This document shows, piece by piece, positions 16,202 to 25,453 of a stretch of DNA of 64,000 nt. The position numbers and the translations under genes were made by a program. The stretch is from assembly GCA_964244295.1 (NCBI GenBank), contig CAXTIG010000006.1, forward strand, positions 62,001-126,000, given 5' to 3'. This DNA is from JAJAZB01 sp964244295 (lineage in GTDB: Bacteria > Bacteroidota > Bacteroidia > Cytophagales > Spirosomataceae). Below the pieces are notes generated by a model that did no database searches, was not told the DNA's origin, and worked only from the letters and a program-made list of their open reading frames with translations. Every line of letters starts with the position of its first letter. The stretch's first letter is position 1.

Positions 16202-17623
16202 TCACTTCCCCCCCAACTGCCGCTGTAAGCCATTCACTTCCGCCTGGATTTTCTTGTCGGTCTCCATCAAATCGGAGATGGTCTGGATGGCGTGAATCAC
16301 CGTGCTGTGGTCGCGGCCCCCGAAGTGGTAGCCGATGCTTTTGAGCGACAGCGCCGTGAAATCTTTGGCCAGGTACATCGCCACCTGGCGCGGAAACACG
16401 GTTTCTTTCTTCCGGCTTTTGCCCTTTAGTTCCGCCAGTTCGACTTTGTAGTGCCCCGTAATGGCGTCGAGGATGCCATCGATGGTGACTTCCCGCTCCG
16501 TGTCCACCACGAGGTGGCGCAGCGTGGTGCGGGCCAGATCCATGTCGATTTCGCGGCGGTTGAGCGAGGCGTGCGCCATCAGCGACACGATGACGCCCTC
16601 CAGTTCGCGCACGTTGGTGTCAATGGAATGCGCCAGGTACTCCACCACTTCGTAGGGAATGTCGATGCCGTCGGCCTGTAATTTTTTGAGAATGATGGCG
16701 ATGCGCGTTTCCAGGTCGGGCGTCTGGAGGTCGGCGGTAAGGCCCCACTTGAAGCGCGACAGCAGGCGGTCCTCCAGCCCCTGAAGCTCGCGCGGGGGCC
16801 GGTCGGAGGTCATGATGATTTGCTTGCCCGACTGGTGGAGGTGGTTGAAGATGTGAAAAAACGTTTCCTGGGTTTTTTCCTTGCCACTCAGAAACTGCAC
16901 GTCGTCGAGAATGAGCACGTCTACCCGCAGGTAGAAGTTACTGAAATTCTGGATGTTGTTGTTCCGAACGGCGATGATGTATTGGTTGGTGAATTTCTCG
17001 GTCGAGACGTAGAGGACGAAGCGGTTGGGGTTGTGGGTTTTGATGTAGTTGCCAATGGCCTGCACGAGGTGGGTTTTACCCAGCCCCACGCTGCCGTACA
17101 CCATCAGTGGGTTGAAGGCCGTCGTGCCGGTTTTCTGGGCCACGGCGATGCCCGCCGCCCGCGCCAGCCGGTTGCAATCGCCCTCCACGTAGTTGTCGAA
17201 GGTGTAGATCGGGTTGAGGTACGAGGTGAGTTCGTTGCCGTCGAGGTCGGGCAGCGTGAAGGGGCTGCGGATGTCGGGTTCGGGGCCACGGGTGGGCTTG
17301 AGTGGGGGCGGGCCGGCGGGTTTGGGCGCGGGCACCGTGATGCCGATGGGCGGCTTTTTCTCCCCGCCCTTGTCGACGATGATCGAGTACTCCAGCAAGC
17401 CGTGCCGCCCGATTTCGGCGTCGATGGCTTTGCGCAGCAGGTGGACGTAATTCTCTTCGAGCCATTCGTAAAAAAACTGGCTCGGAATCTGGATAGTCAG
17501 CGTACTCTGGTCGAGTTTGAGGGGCACGACCGGCTCGAACCAGGTTTTGAACGCCTGCTCAGAAATATCCTGACGAATGATTTTCAGGCAGTTGTTCCAA
17601 ACCGTGCTGACCTCGCGTTGCAT
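16202..17623 (-). CDS. dnaA: Chromosomal replication initiator DnaA
   Basis: Protein of 473 aa. Domain I opens with VWNNCLKIIRQDISEQAFKTWF; domain II is a Pro-rich linker (about residues 95-125). The AAA+ domain has Walker A GSVGLGKT (177-184), Walker B LILDDVQFL and a sensor in QIIMTSDRPP. Domain IV contains the DnaA signature SIGYHFGGRDHSTVIHA near the C-terminus. The start is MQREVSTVW at 17623; the longer frame to 17680 adds an unlikely leader. No cluster of DnaA boxes or dnaN was recognised nearby, so this locus is not obviously the origin. Confidence 0.96.
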   Translation of the reverse strand: MQREVSTVWNNCLKIIRQDISEQAFKTWFEPVVPLKLDQSTLTIQIPSQFFYEWLEENYVHLLRKAIDAEIGRHGLLEYSIIVDKGGEKKPPIGITVPAPKPAGPPPLKPTRGPEPDIRSPFTLPDLDGNELTSYLNPIYTFDNYVEGDCNRLARAAGIAVAQKTGTTAFNPLMVYGSVGLGKTHLVQAIGNYIKTHNPNRFVLYVSTEKFTNQYIIAVRNNNIQNFSNFYLRVDVLILDDVQFLSGKEKTQETFFHIFNHLHQSGKQIIMTSDRPPRELQGLEDRLLSRFKWGLTADLQTPDLETRIAIILKKLQADGIDIPYEVVEYLAHSIDTNVRELEGVIVSLMAHASLNRREIDMDLARTTLRHLVVDTEREVTIDGILDAITGHYKVELAELKGKSRKKETVFPRQVAMYLAKDFTALSLKSIGYHFGGRDHSTVIHAIQTISDLMETDKKIQAEVNGLQRQLGGK

Positions 17624-17677
17624 GGGGGGGTACTCGTTTAAGAGGATAGGGAGGGCTACTTTCCGAAAAAAGGGAAG

Positions 17678-17685
17678 CAAAGATA
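17678..17685 (-). promoter_or_regulatory. Likely -7 element of dnaA
   Basis: TATCTTTG on the minus strand matches TAnnTTTG, 55 nt before the dnaA ATG. A convincing -33 element was not seen. Confidence 0.45.
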
Positions 17686-17815
17686 GAAAAAAACGGGTGC
17701 CACCGGGGGATGAAATCCGGGGATTTCCCCGCTCCGGTAAAACTTCCTGAATCCGGCGGATTCTGTTCGTTTACCCGACCCGTTTTTTGCACCGAATCAC
17801 TAGTTGATGGAGTAT

Positions 17816-17844
17816 TTTGAATATAGAAAAGAAAAGTACATTTG
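17816..17844 (+). promoter_or_regulatory. Promoter of the histidine kinase gene
   Basis: TTTG (17816-17819) and TACATTTG (17837-17844) are separated by 17 nt, which fits the Bacteroidota sigma factor consensus at the short end of its spacing. The kinase ATG is 41 nt further on. Confidence 0.55.
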
Positions 17845-17884
17845 CTGCACAACCGTTCGAGTGTTCTGTTTTCCGCCAAATCCA

Positions 17885-18937
17885 ATGAACATCTACGCCT
17901 TCCTCGCCCGCCTGCCCTTCCTCAGGCGGTACTCCCTCAAATTTCTCTTTGTTGCCTTTTTGGGCATCCACATCCCACTGCTAGGCATTATTTCATTTAT
18001 CCTGCTGAGAGACGAGGGCTGGCTGACTCCTGGTTCCATCTTCGTCACTACCCTGGTTCTCACGCTGCTGGCCACGGGAATAACATTACTCATTCTCAAT
18101 CAATTACTGGCCCCGCTTACGTTGACTAAATCAGCCCTGGAGGCGTACCTCAGCCACAAAACGTTGCCGGATTTGCCCCTGAATTTTACCGACGAAGCGG
18201 GAATATTGATGCGCAAGGTGCAGTTTACCGTCACCAGCCTCAACGACCTCCTCGACGCCAAGCGCGACATGGTTTCGCTCCTTTCGCACGACATGAGGAC
18301 TCCGTTGGGTCAAATGGTGCTCACGGCGGAATTGATTAAAAGCGAAAAAGTAGACGCTTCGGTGGCCGAATACGCGCGCTGGATCATCGAGTCGGGCCGC
18401 AAGCAGCTCGACCTGCTCGAATACGTGCTGAAGATGCTCCAGCAGGGCGACCTCGAAATCACCCCTGCCGACCTGGAGCCGGTGCTGCTGGGGGACGTGC
18501 TGCGCGAAAACCTGATGAACTTTGGGGACGTGCTCCAGACGAAACGCCTGCGCGTCGTGCCGGATTTTCCGGAGCAGTTCAGCCTGCGGGTGAAGAAGGA
18601 TTTGTTTTCGCAGGTGATTCAAAATCTACTGCAAAATTCCTTCAAATTTTCCCAACCCGGCGGTGAAATCCGGGTGAGCGCTCGCGCCGCCGAGGGTCAA
18701 TGCCTCGTCGAGATCATCGATCAAGGCTTGGGTTTCGAGCCGAAACAAACGGAAAATCTCTTCGAGCGCTTCACCAAACTGGGCCGGGAGGGCACCGCCG
18801 GGGAGCGCTCCACCGGCATGGGCCTGTACCTGAGCCGGAAAATCGTGGAGCGTCACCAGGGTACGCTCCAGGCGTGCAGCGAGGGGGTGAATCGCGGGGC
18901 TACGTTTAGGATTACGTTGCCGCACCCCGTGGCCTGA
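17885..18937 (+). CDS. Orphan sensor histidine kinase
   Basis: Protein of 350 aa starting at ATG 17885 (MNIYAFLARL). Two N-terminal helices (about 18-42 and 51-74) flank a very short external loop of about ten residues, so any signal is probably sensed in the membrane. The HisKA box is SLLSHDMRTPLGQMV with phosphoacceptor H135. The ATPase domain has the N box NLLQNSFKFS, a G1 box DQGLGF and the G2 box GMGLYLSRKIV. No response regulator is adjacent. A decayed GAF-domain gene follows. Confidence 0.88.
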   Translation: MNIYAFLARLPFLRRYSLKFLFVAFLGIHIPLLGIISFILLRDEGWLTPGSIFVTTLVLTLLATGITLLILNQLLAPLTLTKSALEAYLSHKTLPDLPLNFTDEAGILMRKVQFTVTSLNDLLDAKRDMVSLLSHDMRTPLGQMVLTAELIKSEKVDASVAEYARWIIESGRKQLDLLEYVLKMLQQGDLEITPADLEPVLLGDVLRENLMNFGDVLQTKRLRVVPDFPEQFSLRVKKDLFSQVIQNLLQNSFKFSQPGGEIRVSARAAEGQCLVEIIDQGLGFEPKQTENLFERFTKLGREGTAGERSTGMGLYLSRKIVERHQGTLQACSEGVNRGATFRITLPHPVA

Positions 18938-18963
18938 CCTCGACGCCGAACTCGAAGCGCCCC

Positions 18964-19155
18964 CGGCCTGAAGGCTTCGGCACCGAGGCCATCAAACACC
19001 CGCCGATGCGAAGCTGGATGGCGGCTCCGACCGTGGATAAAAACGGCCTGAACTGGGGACTGATCCAACTTTCCGACCGCTACGAGGGCGAGTTCCGCGC
19101 CGACGACGAGGTGCATTTTCTGCGCTTCGCCGATCTCATCTCACAGGCACTTTAA
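18964..19155 (+). pseudogene. Remnant of a GAF-domain (histidine kinase-like) gene
   Basis: An open stretch of 63 codons without a plausible start reads PPMRSWMAAPTVDKNG, then LNWGLIQLSDRYEGEF and RADDEVHFLRFADLISQAL, ending at TAA 19153. This matches the end of a GAF domain of the kind found before HisKA in Bacteroidota and cyanobacterial kinases (pattern GLIQLSDKYEGEFTxxDE). The rest of such a gene is absent. It occupies most of the 349-nt gap between the histidine kinase and methylmalonyl-CoA mutase; the remainder shows nothing else. Confidence 0.65.
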
Positions 19156-19286
19156 ACGGCTTGGGAGGTACGAAATCTGAAGAAAGCGTCCTCAATCTGA
19201 GCCGTTCGCTCCACTAGTTCCGCTAAACCGTCGTTTCGGGATTGCCGGGAAAGCGCGTATTTTGGCATTTCGTTTCGCTCTTTTCC

Positions 19287-22200
19287 ATGCCCGATTCCTC
19301 CTTTTTCGCCTTCCCTCCTACCGACAAAGCCCGCTGGTACCAACAGGCCACGAAAGAATTGCGGGGAAAAGACTTCGACGAAACTCTGCCCTGGCACACC
19401 GACGCCGGGTTTTCACTTGACCCGTACTACACCGCCGACGAACTCGCCGACGTGCCCCTGGCGGCCCTTCAGGCGGCGCAGAAGCAAACGCCGGGCTGGG
19501 AAAGCCGGGCCTGGGTTTTTGCCGGAAACGAAACCGAGTCCAACCGGCAGGCACGGGAAGCAATTGTCGGCGGTGCCGACGGTCTTGCGTTCAGCGTGTC
19601 GGCCCAAACCGACCTGCCCCGGCTTCTGCACGGCATTCGCCTGAGCGATACGCCCGCCGCGTTTTCAATCCACGCCGATTTGCCGCACGCCGCGTTTCTT
19701 CGTCAGCTCCAAAACGTTACCGGCTACCCGCCCAAAGGCAGTTTGTGGGGCCACGCCATGCTGGGTTCGCCGGAACGCCAGGCCAGCCAGGTTCCGGCGC
19801 TGGTGGAAACGCTCCGCTCTGGCAACGATGCGCCCGGATTTCGTCCGTTGGGGGTTTGGGAACCCACGTACCCGCCCGCCAACCCAGTCCAATCCCTCGT
19901 GCTGTTGCTGCTGCAAACCGTCGGTTACCTCGATTTGCTGGGAAACGCCGAATTTTCCCCGGCGGCACTGGTCGGAAAACTCCACTACGACCTGCGTAGC
20001 TCGCCCGATTTTTACCAAACCCTGGCGAAAATCCGGGCCTTGCGGTTTTTGCTGGTGCGAGTGCAGGAAGCCTACGGCCTCGAACCACAGCCCGTTTTTA
20101 TCCACGTCAACGCCTTCGCGCCGCTGCCTGCCGGCGGAAAGCCGGAGGCCGAAAACCTCGTCCGGGCCACGCTTCAGGCCATGTCGGCGCTGGCGGCGGG
20201 TTGCGATGCCCTGACGGTGCTGGCCGGTTCTTCGGAAACGGATGCGACGGAACGGCGGCGCTCGCTCAACATTTCCAACCTGCTTCGCGACGAAGCCTAC
20301 TTCGCCCGCGTGGCCGACCCGGCGGCAGGCTCGTATTTTTTGGAAAAACTGACCTGGGAATTGGCGCAGGCGGCGTGGAAAGAATTTGCTACGCTGCAAA
20401 AATCCCCGCGAGGGTTAACCCCGCCATGGAACGGACTCGCGGGGATGGATCAGTACCTAACCCCACGAGACCGTTCCACGGCGGATTTAAACATTCCCAA
20501 ACCCTTCCGCACCGCCGAGGGCATCGCCCTCCAGCCGCACTACCAACCCGACGACCTGCAAGCCGCCGAACACCTCGCCTTCGGCGCGGGCCTTCCCCCC
20601 TACCTGCGCGGGCCCTACGCCACGATGTACGTGCAGCAACCCTGGACGATCCGGCAGTACGCGGGCTTTTCGACCGCCGAAGAATCCAACGCCTTTTACC
20701 GCCGCAACCTCGCCGCCGGGCAGAAGGGCCTGTCGGTGGCCTTCGACCTGGCGACCCACCGGGGCTACGACTCCGACCACCCCCGCGTAACTGGCGACGT
20801 GGGCAAGGCGGGCGTGGCCATCGACACGGTGGAGGACATGAAGTTGTTGTTCGACCAGATTCCCCTCGATCAGATGTCGGTGTCGATGACCATGAACGGG
20901 GCCGTACTGCCGATCATGGCCTTTTTCATCGTTGCCGCCGAGGAGCAGGGCGTGCCGCCGGAACAACTCAGCGGGACGATTCAGAACGACATTCTGAAGG
21001 AATTTATGGTGCGCAACACGTACATCTACCCGCCCGGCCCTTCGATGCGCATCGTCGCCGACATTTTCGCCTACGCGAGTCGGGCCATGCCCAAGTTCAA
21101 CTCGATTTCCATTTCGGGCTACCACATGCACGAGGCCGGTGCCCCCGCCGAGATCGAACTCGCCTACACCCTCGCCGATGGCTGGGAATACCTCCGCACG
21201 GGCATCGCCGCCGGGCTGGCCATCGACGATTTTGCCCCGCGCCTGTCGTTTTTCTGGGGCATCGGCATGAACCACTTCATGGAAATCGCCAAAATGCGGG
21301 CGGGGCGGCTGCTTTGGGCGAAAATCGTGCGGACGTTTTCACCAAAAACCGATAAATCGCTGGTGTTGCGCACCCATTGCCAGACTTCCGGCTACAGCCT
21401 CACCGAGCAGGATCCCTTCAACAACGTGGCCCGCACTACGATCGAAGCGACGGCGGCGGTGTTCGGCGGTACGCAGTCGCTGCACACCAATTCGCTCGAC
21501 GAAGCGATGGCGCTACCCACCGATTTTTCGGCCAAAATTGCCCGAAACACGCAGTTGATTCTCCAAAAAGAAACGAACATTCCCCGCGCCGTGGACCCCT
21601 GGGGCGGCAGTTACTACGTCGAGTACCTGACGATGGAACTGGTGAAAAAAGCCTGGGCGCTCATTGAGGAAGTGGAAGAATTGGGCGGCATGGCGAAGGC
21701 CATCGACACGGGGTTGCCCAAACTCCGCATCGAAGAAGCCGCCGCCCGCAAGCAGTCCCGCATCGATTCGGGCAAAGACGTGGTCGTGGGGGTTAACCGG
21801 TACCTCGTTTCCGAGAAAACCGACATTCCGATGCTGGAAGTCGACAACCAGGCCGTGCGGGAAAGTCAGGTGGCCAGGCTTAAGGAACTAAAGAAAAGGA
21901 GAAACAAGGAAAAGGTGGCGGCGGCGCTGTCCGCACTTGTGGAAGCAGCCAATCAAACTCCAAACCTTCAAGCCTCAAATCTCCTCGAACTCGCGGTAGT
22001 TGCCGCCCGCGAGCGGGCCACCCTCGGCGAGATTTCCGACGCGCTGGAAAAAGTCTTTGGCCGCCACCGGGCGGTGATTCGTAGCATCTCCGGCATTTAC
22101 CAAAGCGAAGTGAGCGACGACGAAAACTTCCAACTCGCCCGCCGCATGGCCGACGAGTTTGCGGCCCAGGAAGGCCGCCGCCCCCGCATCCTGATCGCCA

Positions 22201-22592
22201 AAATGGGCCAGGACGGCCACGACCGGGGGGCCAAAGTAGTCGCCACCGGCTACGCCGACCTGGGCTTCGACGTGGACATTGGCCCGCTCTTTCAAACCCC
22301 CGCAGAAGTAGCCCGGCAAGCCACCGAGGCCGACGTTCACGTGGTGGGGGCCTCCTCGCTGGCCGGGGGGCACAAAACGCTGATTCCAGAGTTGGTGGAG
22401 GAATTGAAAAGCCTGGGGCGCGACGACATCGTGGTCATCGCCGGGGGCGTGATTCCCCCCCAGGATTATCAGTACCTCTACGACCGGGGCGTGAAGGCCA
22501 TTTTTGGGCCAGGCACGGTCATCGCCGTGGCGGGGCAGCAGATTTTGAAAATGTTGATGGCACAAACGGGTACCACCGACCGGGACGTGTAG
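19287..22592 (+). CDS. Single-chain methylmalonyl-CoA mutase (small plus large subunit)
   Basis: Protein of 1101 aa starting at ATG 19287 (MPDSSFFAFPPTD). Residues 1 to about 380 resemble the non-catalytic small subunit MutA. A linker follows (about 370-410), then a complete MutB-like catalytic barrel (IRQYAGFSTAEESNAFYRRN, FDLATHRGYDSDHPRV, RTHCQTSGYSLTEQDPFNN). The C-terminal cobalamin domain has the D-x-H-x-x-G motif at D976, H978 and G981. It interconverts (R)-methylmalonyl-CoA and succinyl-CoA in propionate metabolism. Many bacteria encode the two halves as separate genes. The linker DNA holds a palindromic element (20401-20487). No epimerase or chaperone gene is adjacent. Confidence 0.93.
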   Translation: MPDSSFFAFPPTDKARWYQQATKELRGKDFDETLPWHTDAGFSLDPYYTADELADVPLAALQAAQKQTPGWESRAWVFAGNETESNRQAREAIVGGADGLAFSVSAQTDLPRLLHGIRLSDTPAAFSIHADLPHAAFLRQLQNVTGYPPKGSLWGHAMLGSPERQASQVPALVETLRSGNDAPGFRPLGVWEPTYPPANPVQSLVLLLLQTVGYLDLLGNAEFSPAALVGKLHYDLRSSPDFYQTLAKIRALRFLLVRVQEAYGLEPQPVFIHVNAFAPLPAGGKPEAENLVRATLQAMSALAAGCDALTVLAGSSETDATERRRSLNISNLLRDEAYFARVADPAAGSYFLEKLTWELAQAAWKEFATLQKSPRGLTPPWNGLAGMDQYLTPRDRSTADLNIPKPFRTAEGIALQPHYQPDDLQAAEHLAFGAGLPPYLRGPYATMYVQQPWTIRQYAGFSTAEESNAFYRRNLAAGQKGLSVAFDLATHRGYDSDHPRVTGDVGKAGVAIDTVEDMKLLFDQIPLDQMSVSMTMNGAVLPIMAFFIVAAEEQGVPPEQLSGTIQNDILKEFMVRNTYIYPPGPSMRIVADIFAYASRAMPKFNSISISGYHMHEAGAPAEIELAYTLADGWEYLRTGIAAGLAIDDFAPRLSFFWGIGMNHFMEIAKMRAGRLLWAKIVRTFSPKTDKSLVLRTHCQTSGYSLTEQDPFNNVARTTIEATAAVFGGTQSLHTNSLDEAMALPTDFSAKIARNTQLILQKETNIPRAVDPWGGSYYVEYLTMELVKKAWALIEEVEELGGMAKAIDTGLPKLRIEEAAARKQSRIDSGKDVVVGVNRYLVSEKTDIPMLEVDNQAVRESQVARLKELKKRRNKEKVAAALSALVEAANQTPNLQASNLLELAVVAARERATLGEISDALEKVFGRHRAVIRSISGIYQSEVSDDENFQLARRMADEFAAQEGRRPRILIAKMGQDGHDRGAKVVATGYADLGFDVDIGPLFQTPAEVARQATEADVHVVGASSLAGGHKTLIPELVEELKSLGRDDIVVIAGGVIPPQDYQYLYDRGVKAIFGPGTVIAVAGQQILKMLMAQTGTTDRDV
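20401..20487. repeat. Palindromic element within the methylmalonyl-CoA mutase linker
   Basis: CGCCATGGAACGGACTCG (20422-20439) pairs with 20466-20483 at 16 of 18 positions, and ATCCCCGCGAG (20402-20412) pairs with the copy at about 20436-20446. The encoded residues (SPRGLTPPWNGLAG...) lie exactly between the two subunit-like halves. This is the second case in the window of a palindrome carried within an open frame. Confidence 0.6.
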
Positions 22593-22678
22593 TCCTTCAG
22601 CCAGCGGTACCGATTCACTCTCTAACCAACAAAATGCCCTCCTGCCCGGTTGTTTTTTAGCAAACTTCATTCTTCCCG

Positions 22679-23689
22679 ATGTATACGGCCCGACGAATTC
22701 CCTTTCGCGTCCTCTTCCCGTTCGCCTGGCGCGCAGTACTGTTTTTTTTAATTTATTCCACCGCCCTCTGCTGCCTCTACCAACTGGCGGGCTGGGAATT
22801 CCTGGCGCTGCCCTTCGTACCCATCGGTGTGATTGGCACGGCAGTCGCGTTTTACGTGGGGTTTAAAAACAACTCCTCCTACGACCGCCTCTGGGAAGCC
22901 CGCCGGATCTGGGGTAGTCTGGTCAACGCCAGCCGGGCCTGGGGGGCGCTGGTGCTCGATTACATTTCCAACCTCCACGCTACCCAGACTGCGTCTGCCG
23001 AAGAACTTCGGGAAATAAAACGCCAATTGCTGTACCGGCACCTGGCTTTTCTGACGGCCTTGCGGGTGCAGTTGCGCAGCCGCTCGGTGTGGCAGGAACA
23101 CGGCCATGATCGCGAAATCCTGGATCACATCGAGGCGTTTCGTCCGCACGGGCTGGACGAGGAACTTCGCTTGTTTTTACCGGAAGAGGAAGTTCAGGCC
23201 TTTACCAAGCGCCAAAACGCCGCCACGCAACTGCTCCGGCGGCAATCCGCCCAACTGGCCGAAGTGCGGGCATCCGGCCTGCTTTCGGATTATTACCACG
23301 TCGAGTTAGAAAAACTTATCGTCGAATTTTACAACCAACAGGGGGCCGCCGAACGCATCAAATCCTTTCCGTTTCCGCGTCAGTACGCTTTTTTCAGTTA
23401 CCTGTTCGTGTGGCTTTTCATTGGAGTGCTGCCGCTGGGGTTGCTCACCGAACTGGCTAAAATGGGCAGTTACCACGTCTGGCTCACTATTCCGGCCTAC
23501 ACGGTCATTGCCTGGATGTTCAACACGATGGAAGTGGTGGGCGACACCAGCGAAAACCCCTTCGAAAACGGCATCAACGACGTACCCATCACCACCATCT
23601 GCCGCACCATCGAGATTGATTTGCGGGAAATGCTGGGAGAAACCGACCTGCCCAAACGGCTGGTGCCGGTCGAAAATATTTTGATGTAA
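22679..23689 (+). CDS. Bestrophin family anion channel
   Basis: Protein of 336 aa. The N-terminal block IPFRVLFPFAWRAVLFFL and the hallmark FYVGFKNNSSYDRLWEARRIWGSLVNASR identify the bestrophin/RFP-TM (UPF0187) family. The C-terminal ENPFENGINDVPITTICRTIE corresponds to the conserved cytoplasmic cap motif. Bacterial homologues form pentameric anion or cation channels. The gene is monocistronic by spacing (86 nt from the mutase, 126 nt to the next start). Confidence 0.92.
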   Translation: MYTARRIPFRVLFPFAWRAVLFFLIYSTALCCLYQLAGWEFLALPFVPIGVIGTAVAFYVGFKNNSSYDRLWEARRIWGSLVNASRAWGALVLDYISNLHATQTASAEELREIKRQLLYRHLAFLTALRVQLRSRSVWQEHGHDREILDHIEAFRPHGLDEELRLFLPEEEVQAFTKRQNAATQLLRRQSAQLAEVRASGLLSDYYHVELEKLIVEFYNQQGAAERIKSFPFPRQYAFFSYLFVWLFIGVLPLGLLTELAKMGSYHVWLTIPAYTVIAWMFNTMEVVGDTSENPFENGINDVPITTICRTIEIDLREMLGETDLPKRLVPVENILM

Positions 23690-23815
23690 CCGTACCGCGC
23701 TGGCCGGAGCCGACCGTTCGCTAAGTTGCACGTGGCATTTCCGGTTTCATTCCGTAGTTTTCAGACAGTCCCTTGTTTTTTGGTTGAATTGCTCCTTCTC
23801 AACCCGAACCAGACC

Positions 23816-24910
23816 ATGAAAACCGGAATCCTGCTGCTGTTTTATCTGGCCCTCTGGCCCCAAACGGATCAAGCTCAAACTCCGGAAGTCCGCACGCGGA
23901 TGCGAACGACCCGGCCGATTACCTCCTCCCCCCAGGCACTTCCTACCCGCCGGGAACGCTCCCGTTTCGACCCCCAACGCAGGTCTTCGACCCGCCTCCA
24001 ACCCGATTCCGTCGGGGTGGTGGGGCTGGTGGTGAAGGGCACCACGCCCATGCCGGGAGTAGCGGTAAATGTAAAAAACCACCGCACCGGCACCACCACC
24101 GACACCAACGGGCAGTTTCGACTGCGGCTGTTGGGGGGTGACACCCTCCGGATTGCCTACGGACGCTGGGGAACTACTGACATTCCGATCCCCGCCAATC
24201 TTCCAACCGTGCGGATCCGCTGCGACATCGCCACTGGTTCGTACCGGATTTTACGGGAAACGGCGGCAATTGAACTGCCCACCACGCTCTCGTTCCACCT
24301 CCCGGCCTTCAACCTGCCGCCACCCGTGCCCTCGGTGAAGCAGGAACTGGAACGCAGCCTTTTCCCCAACGTCAGCACCCTGGCGGGCGTCAATACCCGG
24401 ATCAAAAACGCCCTGCAACGGGCCACTTACCCCCAGTACAGTTACTACCGCCTCCAAAATACCGAGCAGAATGCGGGCGTCAATGGCTTTGCGCTCGTGG
24501 CCCAGGTGGAGCAAATCGAGCGCGACGGCAAGCCCCTGGCCGGGCGCGACCGCTGGCTTTCGGAGGTACGCCCCTGGAAAGAAGGCAGTTTTACCGATTA
24601 TTTGCTTTCGCTCTTTCGCACCAACCGGGGCTATTTCCGGGTCATCGTGTTCGTGGTCTCCGACCAGACCTTCGGCACCGATGCCTCGGCTTCACCTACG
24701 GCGGCGCTTTCCTGGCTCGAAAAAGGCGCGGCTTCCCTACCCGACGAAATCGGCTCGCTGCCCTTCGGCCCCGCCTACCGCTGCGTGGCGCTGATTTATG
24801 AATTCGAGAAACGGGAAAGTTCGACCACGGCCCGGCAGGTGACACCGAGTACGACCTCCGCCCAGGAGCACCTCGACAAGGCGGGAATCTGGAAATTCCT
24901 CAACCCCTGA
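23816..24910 (+). CDS. Secreted protein with carboxypeptidase-regulatory-like domain
   Basis: Protein of 364 aa from ATG 23816 (MKTGILLLFYLALWPQTDQAQ), a clear signal peptide. A Pro/Arg/Ser-rich stretch leads to a CarboxypepD_reg-like beta-sandwich (VGLVVKGTTPMPGVAVNVKN, TTTDTNGQFRLRLLGGDTLRIAYGRW, residues about 60-130). The C-terminal 200 residues have no recognised family; they carry a serine-rich stretch and a YRVLRE-like beta region. The next gene starts 6 nt after the stop, so the two are probably co-transcribed. Confidence 0.65.
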   Translation: MKTGILLLFYLALWPQTDQAQTPEVRTRMRTTRPITSSPQALPTRRERSRFDPQRRSSTRLQPDSVGVVGLVVKGTTPMPGVAVNVKNHRTGTTTDTNGQFRLRLLGGDTLRIAYGRWGTTDIPIPANLPTVRIRCDIATGSYRILRETAAIELPTTLSFHLPAFNLPPPVPSVKQELERSLFPNVSTLAGVNTRIKNALQRATYPQYSYYRLQNTEQNAGVNGFALVAQVEQIERDGKPLAGRDRWLSEVRPWKEGSFTDYLLSLFRTNRGYFRVIVFVVSDQTFGTDASASPTAALSWLEKGAASLPDEIGSLPFGPAYRCVALIYEFEKRESSTTARQVTPSTTSAQEHLDKAGIWKFLNP

Positions 24911-24916
24911 CCCCCG

Positions 24917-25387
24917 ATGAAACTCTCTAAAACCCAGGCCCAGCGCCGCCTAATCGTAGCCTGGCTCGTCGGGACGACGGTACTATCGCTGTTTTTCATG
25001 ATTCAAACCCTGGCCACCGACAAGTACGGCGAACAAACGAAGGAGGCCCTCGACTGGCTGCTGCCCAACGTGTTTCCGACCCTGACCATGATGCTCGGCG
25101 CGCTGGTGGTCACGGCCCGGCGCACCGACCAGGATGGCCCGACCGTCGACGTGTTTTACTACCGGCTCACGTTTGGGCTGCTCGTGCTGTACTTTCTGGT
25201 GATGCTGTTCGTGGTGGGCACGATGTCGGCCGACTACCTCAACACCCAAACCACCCCGCTTCAGCACCTCTACAAAGCCACCCCGGTGGTGAGCGCTTTT
25301 CACGGCGTGGTGACGCTCGTCCTCGGTATTTTTTTCGCGAACCAGGCGACCGCCTCCGACGAAAAACCGACGAAACCCACGCCCTGA
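24917..25387 (+). CDS. Small membrane protein, function unknown
   Basis: Protein of 156 aa with four hydrophobic helices (about 13-30, 47-63, 80-102 and 127-145) and a charged C-terminal tail. No family was recognised. It is in tight linkage with the preceding secreted protein (6-nt spacing), which suggests a functional pair at the envelope. Confidence 0.65.
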   Translation: MKLSKTQAQRRLIVAWLVGTTVLSLFFMIQTLATDKYGEQTKEALDWLLPNVFPTLTMMLGALVVTARRTDQDGPTVDVFYYRLTFGLLVLYFLVMLFVVGTMSADYLNTQTTPLQHLYKATPVVSAFHGVVTLVLGIFFANQATASDEKPTKPTP

Positions 25388-25453
25388 CCCGAAAGGCCGC
25401 CGTTAGGATTTCCCCCCCTGAATCCGTTTTTTTGTCAAAAACGGGGTTCCGGC

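Noticed and set aside
17624..17884. Possible replication origin beside dnaA
   Set aside because: The divergent region is AT-rich in parts, but no cluster of TTATCCACA-type boxes was found and no dnaN, gyrB or rpmH lies nearby.
20201..21355. 384-codon frame overlapping methylmalonyl-CoA mutase in another phase
   Set aside because: Arg/Pro/His-rich translation with no motif, exactly overlapping the conserved catalytic region of the mutase.
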